From: Mucilaginibacter sp.
Lineage (GTDB): Bacteria; Bacteroidota; Bacteroidia; Sphingobacteriales; Sphingobacteriaceae
Assembly (NCBI GenBank): GCA_028288305.1
Contig: JAQBOA010000016.1
Coordinates: 1 to 64,000, forward strand
DNA length: 64,000 bases
Direction of reading: 5' to 3'
The notes under the pieces were generated by a model. It was not told the origin of the DNA. It saw only the letters and a list, made by a program, of their open reading frames with translations, and did not search any database. This document shows positions 60,762 through 64,000 of the stretch, one piece after another. A program made the position numbers and the translations under genes. Every line of letters begins with the position of its first letter. Position 1 is the stretch's first letter.

Positions 60762-61325
60762 TTAAAGCATATTTCTTAATTTTTCTAATCCGCGCGAAAG
60801 CAGCGACTTTACCGTGCCTTCTCCTTTATCTAATATTAAGCTGATCTCAAGATTTGTCTTTTGTTCAAAATACCTTAGTGATATTACTTCCTGGTATTTA
60901 ATATCAAGCTTTAGCAGGTTTGCCCTGATCAAATTATAATCGTTGTAAGCCTTTAATTCTTTTTCCATGATTTCCCGTTCATTTTCCGTTTCCTGGTGCA
61001 GCAGTTTTTCCATCTGCGGATTTTCCAATAATTGCTGAAGTGATTGCGGTTTATATTTACTACTCCTGTAATATTGGTTAAGCTCATTGGTGGCAATACG
61101 GTACAACCATGCCGAAAGACTTATACCTCTCCATTTAAAACTATTTATTTTTAGAAAAGCTTTTAAAAATGTTTCTGCAGCGATGTCTTTCGAAAGGTCA
61201 TAATCAGCAGTACGGCGCATGATGTAACCAAAAAGCGGTTTATACCAACAATCAAACACCTGCCCAAAAGCAGCCGGATCTGAACGGCATTGTTCAATAA
61301 GTTCTGCTTCTTGTTGAGGGTTCAT
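60762..61325 (-). CDS. ECF-type sigma-70 factor
   Basis: RNA polymerase sigma factor. Region 2: FDCWYKPLFGYIMRRTADYD and SKDIAAETFLKAFLKI followed by WRGISLSAWLYRIATNE, the -10 binding helix. Region 4: YQEVISLRYFEQKTNLEISL with GTVKSLLSRGLEKLRNML. It has 187 residues. First gene of a unit with two small membrane proteins. Its signal and targets are unknown. Confidence 0.93.
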   Translation of the reverse strand: MNPQQEAELIEQCRSDPAAFGQVFDCWYKPLFGYIMRRTADYDLSKDIAAETFLKAFLKINSFKWRGISLSAWLYRIATNELNQYYRSSKYKPQSLQQLLENPQMEKLLHQETENEREIMEKELKAYNDYNLIRANLLKLDIKYQEVISLRYFEQKTNLEISLILDKGEGTVKSLLSRGLEKLRNML

Positions 61326-61422
61326 GGTTTACAACCTTAATGCAAATTTTGTCTTTTGGTTGCAAACTATTTTAGGATTTTACAATTTAAAATCCCGATC
61401 TTAAATTAATCTCTGATATATC

Positions 61423-62052
61423 TTAAATGTTATTTCTTAAAGCAGCTTTTTTAAAACTACAAAAAAGAAAGTTCTGTTTAGTTTGAAAAGGAGTTATATG
61501 GTCTTCATTAACACATCTGATCTTTTTAAAATCCCTTATTAATTTATTTTGAAGTTGCTCCTCTGTATATTGTCTTATTGGAAGTCCACTGCATTTTTCC
61601 GGCCCGTGTTCAGAAAAAGTACCAATTATCAAATATTTTGAAATGGCCTTTCGTGCAATATTCAGATATGCTGAAACCTGGCTGACACTGGTTAAAAAAT
61701 GGAATGTAGCACGGTCATGCCATAGGTCATAGTTTTCTTTTGGCTGAAAATCTATTATATCCGCAATAATCCATTTAACCTGATCACCTTTACTGCCAAG
61801 TCTTTTTTTAACTTTTTCAATTGCAGTTGCTGAAATATCCAGTACAGTAATATCCTGGTATCCTTCTTCTAAAAGATAATCCACTAGTCTACTATCTCCA
61901 CCACCAATATCAATGATCTTTGAACTTTTAGTTAGGTGGAAACTATGAATAAAGTCTAATGAAGTTTTTGGAACTGATTGAGTCCAGCTCACCTCATACT
62001 CATTATGGGTTTGATAAATTTTTTCCCAATGATCTTTTTTATTTTCTTTCAT
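61423..62052 (-). CDS. class I SAM-dependent methyltransferase
   Basis: Methyltransferase similar to the thiopurine/tellurite group: KIIDIGGGDSRLVDYLLEEG (motif I), VLDISATAIEKVKKRL, IIADIIDFQPKENYDLWHDR with WHDRATFHFLT. It has 209 residues. The N-terminus KDHWEKIYQTHNEYEVSWTQ is typical of this group. The substrate is unknown. It is divergent from the rhodanese gene and may have its own promoter. Confidence 0.85.
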   Translation of the reverse strand: MKENKKDHWEKIYQTHNEYEVSWTQSVPKTSLDFIHSFHLTKSSKIIDIGGGDSRLVDYLLEEGYQDITVLDISATAIEKVKKRLGSKGDQVKWIIADIIDFQPKENYDLWHDRATFHFLTSVSQVSAYLNIARKAISKYLIIGTFSEHGPEKCSGLPIRQYTEEQLQNKLIRDFKKIRCVNEDHITPFQTKQNFLFCSFKKAALRNNI

Positions 62053-62104
62053 AATAAAATCTGATCTTTAACCATTTTAAAGGTCTCAATAAAATATCAT
62101 AATC

Positions 62105-62581
62105 ATGAAAAATTTCTTAATAATACTGCTTACCATTTTTTTGATCAATAGTTTATCTGTTATCGTATGCAAAGCACAAACTTCTCCTGTTACCATGCCA
62201 TCTTTGGAAAAGATAAATCCCTGGACAGAAAATCAGTTGATTGAGCCTGCCGAGTTAGCTGCCTTGATTAATAGTTCGAAATCGGATATGCCTGTAATAT
62301 TCAATATTGGCGCCGTTGAAGACATTAAGGGAGCGAAGCATATCGGGGCAGTAAGCAGTGCAGAAAACATGGAAAAGTTTAAGTATGAACTCAACCTACT
62401 ACAACACAATACCGAGATTATAATTTATTGTGGATGCTGCCCATTTTCTAAATGCCCAAATATCCGGCCGGCATTTCTTGAACTGCAAAAAATAGGTTTT
62501 ACTAATATAAAATTGCTAAATCTGCCAACTAATTTAAAAACCAACTGGACTGCTAAGGGCTATCCATTAGGGAGCAAATAA
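62105..62581 (+). CDS. secreted rhodanese-like protein
   Basis: Signal peptide (about 1-28, ending VCKAQ) then a rhodanese-like domain (about 45-155). The expected active-site loop reads YCGCCPFSKCPNIRPA, with three cysteines within seven residues, so one could be the persulfide-carrying Cys. It has 158 residues. Function is probably redox or sulfur handling in the periplasm. It converges on trmD with only three bases between the stops. Confidence 0.82.
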   Translation: MKNFLIILLTIFLINSLSVIVCKAQTSPVTMPSLEKINPWTENQLIEPAELAALINSSKSDMPVIFNIGAVEDIKGAKHIGAVSSAENMEKFKYELNLLQHNTEIIIYCGCCPFSKCPNIRPAFLELQKIGFTNIKLLNLPTNLKTNWTAKGYPLGSK

Positions 62582-62584
62582 AAA

Positions 62585-63259
62585 TCACTCTAAAAGATCA
62601 GGCCTTCTTTTTTTAGTGCGCTCAATTGCTTGCTCAAAGCGCCATTTTTCAACTTCGGGTGTATTGCCGCTTAGTAAAATATCGGGTACTTTATGCCCGT
62701 TCCAATCAGCCGGACGAGTATAAACCGGGGCATCAAGCAAGCCGTCCTGAAAAGAGTCAGATAATGCTGATGTTTCATTAGATAATACGCCGGGAATCAG
62801 TCTTACCACTGCATCAACCAGCACAGCTGCCGGAAGTTCGCCGCCCGATAATACATAGTCCCCAATAGAGATTTCGCGGGTAACATAAATATCCCGGATG
62901 CGTTGGTCAATCCCCTTATAATGGCCGCATAAGATCATGATATTTGTTTTTGTGGAAAGCTGATTAGCGCTCTGTTGATTAAGGGTATTCCCATCCGGTG
63001 ACATGAAAATGATCTCATCATAATCGCGCTCTGATTTTAGCTTTTCAATGCAGTTTGCAAATGGCTCTATCGTCATTACCATACCGCTGCCGCCACCATA
63101 AGGATAATCATCAACGCTTTTTTGTTTTTGGTTTGAGTAATCGCGCAAATTGTGTACGTGAATTTCTGCCATTCCCTTTTTCTGTGCACGCTGTAATATA
63201 GAGTGTGCAAACGGGCTGTCGAGCAAGCCTGGTAAAACGGTGATGATATCAAAACGCAT
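62585..63259 (-). CDS. trmD: tRNA (guanine(37)-N1)-methyltransferase
   Basis: SPOUT methyltransferase making m1G37. Start [20 protein letters not shown], then [16 protein letters not shown] and the trefoil-knot SAM site [14 protein letters not shown] plus [19 protein letters not shown] 63259 is chosen over 63310 because the -7 box TATCTTTG ends four bases upstream and the family starts here. It has 224 residues. Confidence 0.96.
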   Translation of the reverse strand: MRFDIITVLPGLLDSPFAHSILQRAQKKGMAEIHVHNLRDYSNQKQKSVDDYPYGGGSGMVMTIEPFANCIEKLKSERDYDEIIFMSPDGNTLNQQSANQLSTKTNIMILCGHYKGIDQRIRDIYVTREISIGDYVLSGGELPAAVLVDAVVRLIPGVLSNETSALSDSFQDGLLDAPVYTRPADWNGHKVPDILLSGNTPEVEKWRFEQAIERTKKRRPDLLE

Positions 63260-63263
63260 GGAG

Positions 63264-63271
63264 CAAAGATA
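63264..63271 (-). promoter_or_regulatory. -7 box of trmD
   Basis: The minus strand reads TATCTTTG, then CTCC, then ATG. It sits inside the longer alternative reading frame, which supports the shorter start. Confidence 0.55.
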
Positions 63272-63486
63272 GGGTTTTGTTGAAGTGAAGAATAAAAGAT
63301 AAATACTCAACGCTCAATGGATCAATTCCCGCAAGGCAATGTAAAACATTCTGGCTTTACAACAATTAAAAAATCAAATCTAATTTACCGCCCCTTTTCC
63401 CCTGTTTACCGAAAATTTAACCCGCTTTGCCAAATGCTTTAGTTACACCAGTTAAATATGAATTAGATTTGTGCTACAAGAACAAA

Positions 63487-64000
63487 ATGAAAAACGCTCT
63501 CATAACCGCATCAACAAAAGGAATTGGCCGTGCAATAGCCATCGCTTTAGCCAAAGAAAGTATAAACCTGGCCATTTGCTCAAGGAGCAATGATGATCTT
63601 TTATCTTTTAAAAGCGAGTTACTGACCATAAATCCCGCCGTTAAAATTTTTACTTCGGTTACTGATTGCAGCATTAAACAACAAGTATTGCAATTTGCCG
63701 GCGAGGCAGAGAAAGTACTTGGTTTTATCAGCATTATTATTAATAATGTAGGCATTTACCAATACAGCAGTATATTGGACGATGGTGAGGAAACCTTTGA
63801 AAAAGTAGTAAACACCAACCTTGCTCCTGCTTATTTACTGTACCGCTATTTTGGTAAAAAACTGATAGCAAAACAAGAGGGCCATATTTTTAATATCTGC
63901 TCAATAGCATCCATAAGTCCTATTGCAGAGGCAGGTACTTATAGTGTAACAAAATATGCACTGCTTGGTCTTAGTAAGGTAATGAGGCTGGAAATGCAGC
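63487..64000 (+). CDS. short-chain dehydrogenase/reductase (3' truncated by window)
   Basis: SDR oxidoreductase, partial: 171 codons are present and it runs off the right edge without a stop. NAD(P)-binding motif TASTKGIGRAIA (a Thr-Ala variant of TGxxxGIG, about 7-18), NNVG (about 87-90), catalytic Ser in NICSIASISP and YSVTKYALLG with Tyr and Lys. It is similar to 3-oxoacyl-ACP reductase-like enzymes; the substrate is unknown. It is divergent from trmD. Confidence 0.88.
   Translation, partial: MKNALITASTKGIGRAIAIALAKESINLAICSRSNDDLLSFKSELLTINPAVKIFTSVTDCSIKQQVLQFAGEAEKVLGFISIIINNVGIYQYSSILDDGEETFEKVVNTNLAPAYLLYRYFGKKLIAKQEGHIFNICSIASISPIAEAGTYSVTKYALLGLSKVMRLEMQ

Noticed and set aside
63260..63310. 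17-codon N-terminal extension of TrmD
   Set aside because: It contains the -7 box and is not part of the TrmD fold, which starts at RFDIITVLP.
63474..63755. 93-residue minus-strand open frame at the right edge
   Set aside because: It is antisense to a clear SDR coding sequence with cofactor and catalytic motifs.
1..64000. tRNA or rRNA genes
   Set aside because: No TPsiC-arm (GGTTCGAATCC-type) sequence in a cloverleaf context and no rRNA blocks were noticed; a covariance search could still find one.

Overview
The window comes from a Bacteroidota chromosome and fits Sphingobacteriaceae, most like Mucilaginibacter or Pedobacter. This rests on A+T-rich sequence, no visible Shine-Dalgarno sites, TAnnTTTG-type -7 boxes close to start codons, some TTG/GTG starts, and family markers: fused 2-oxoacid dehydrogenase E1, DUF5683, PA0069-type radical SAM protein, YXWGXW protein and DsbD split into two genes. 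The genus is an inference from gene content. No rRNA, tRNA, CRISPR array or prophage was seen.

Layout. 1-1310: an IS110-family element, with a structured non-coding stretch upstream of its transposase that is a candidate bridge RNA. 1653-2912: a family-1 glycosyltransferase lying between two diverged copies of one ~100-bp promoter region. 3046-9007: a fatty-acid initiation cluster (DUF177, rpmF, plsX, two fabH copies, accB, accC), then tatC and rpiB. 10645-19086: a membrane glycosyltransferase, a barrel-like protein, an acyl-CoA desaturase, a stress four-helix-bundle protein, a luciferase-like monooxygenase, a DUF5683 protein and a Kup K+ transporter. 19390-27837: fused E1, a DUF4198 protein, LutB with a PaaE-like reductase and a quinone-oxidoreductase-like protein, Mn/Fe superoxide dismutase, TadA and CsaA. 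28025-34854: an FKBP lipoprotein, an NTF2-like protein, a radical SAM protein, a three-gene membrane sensor/kinase/regulator operon, a small CPPFC-tailed protein, a phosphoesterase and LutC. 34968-42957: FtsH, RsfS, BirA, split DsbD, PfkA and PanD. 43045-53455: M14 peptidase, RecQ, MurF, methyltransferase, an antitoxin-like orphan, an FAD oxidoreductase and a zinc peptidase. 53826-63259: a YXWGXW protein, ApaG, Dus, an operon of CPBP protease, DUF2007, CdsA and Psd, then L19, an ECF sigma factor with two small membrane proteins, a methyltransferase, a rhodanese and TrmD. An SDR gene runs off the right edge.

The genes are mostly housekeeping: fatty-acid and phospholipid synthesis, cell-wall precursors, translation, tRNA modification, secretion and redox folding. 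The most unusual feature is in the gaps. More than a dozen hold imperfect inverted repeats whose arms are built from a degenerate 6-10-bp word repeated in tandem, usually with a different word at each locus. The words also enter coding sequence: the E1 linker, a MurF insertion, the tails of LutB, the monooxygenase and a small membrane protein, and the start of the FAD oxidoreductase. Several of these inverted repeats sit where terminators would be expected.
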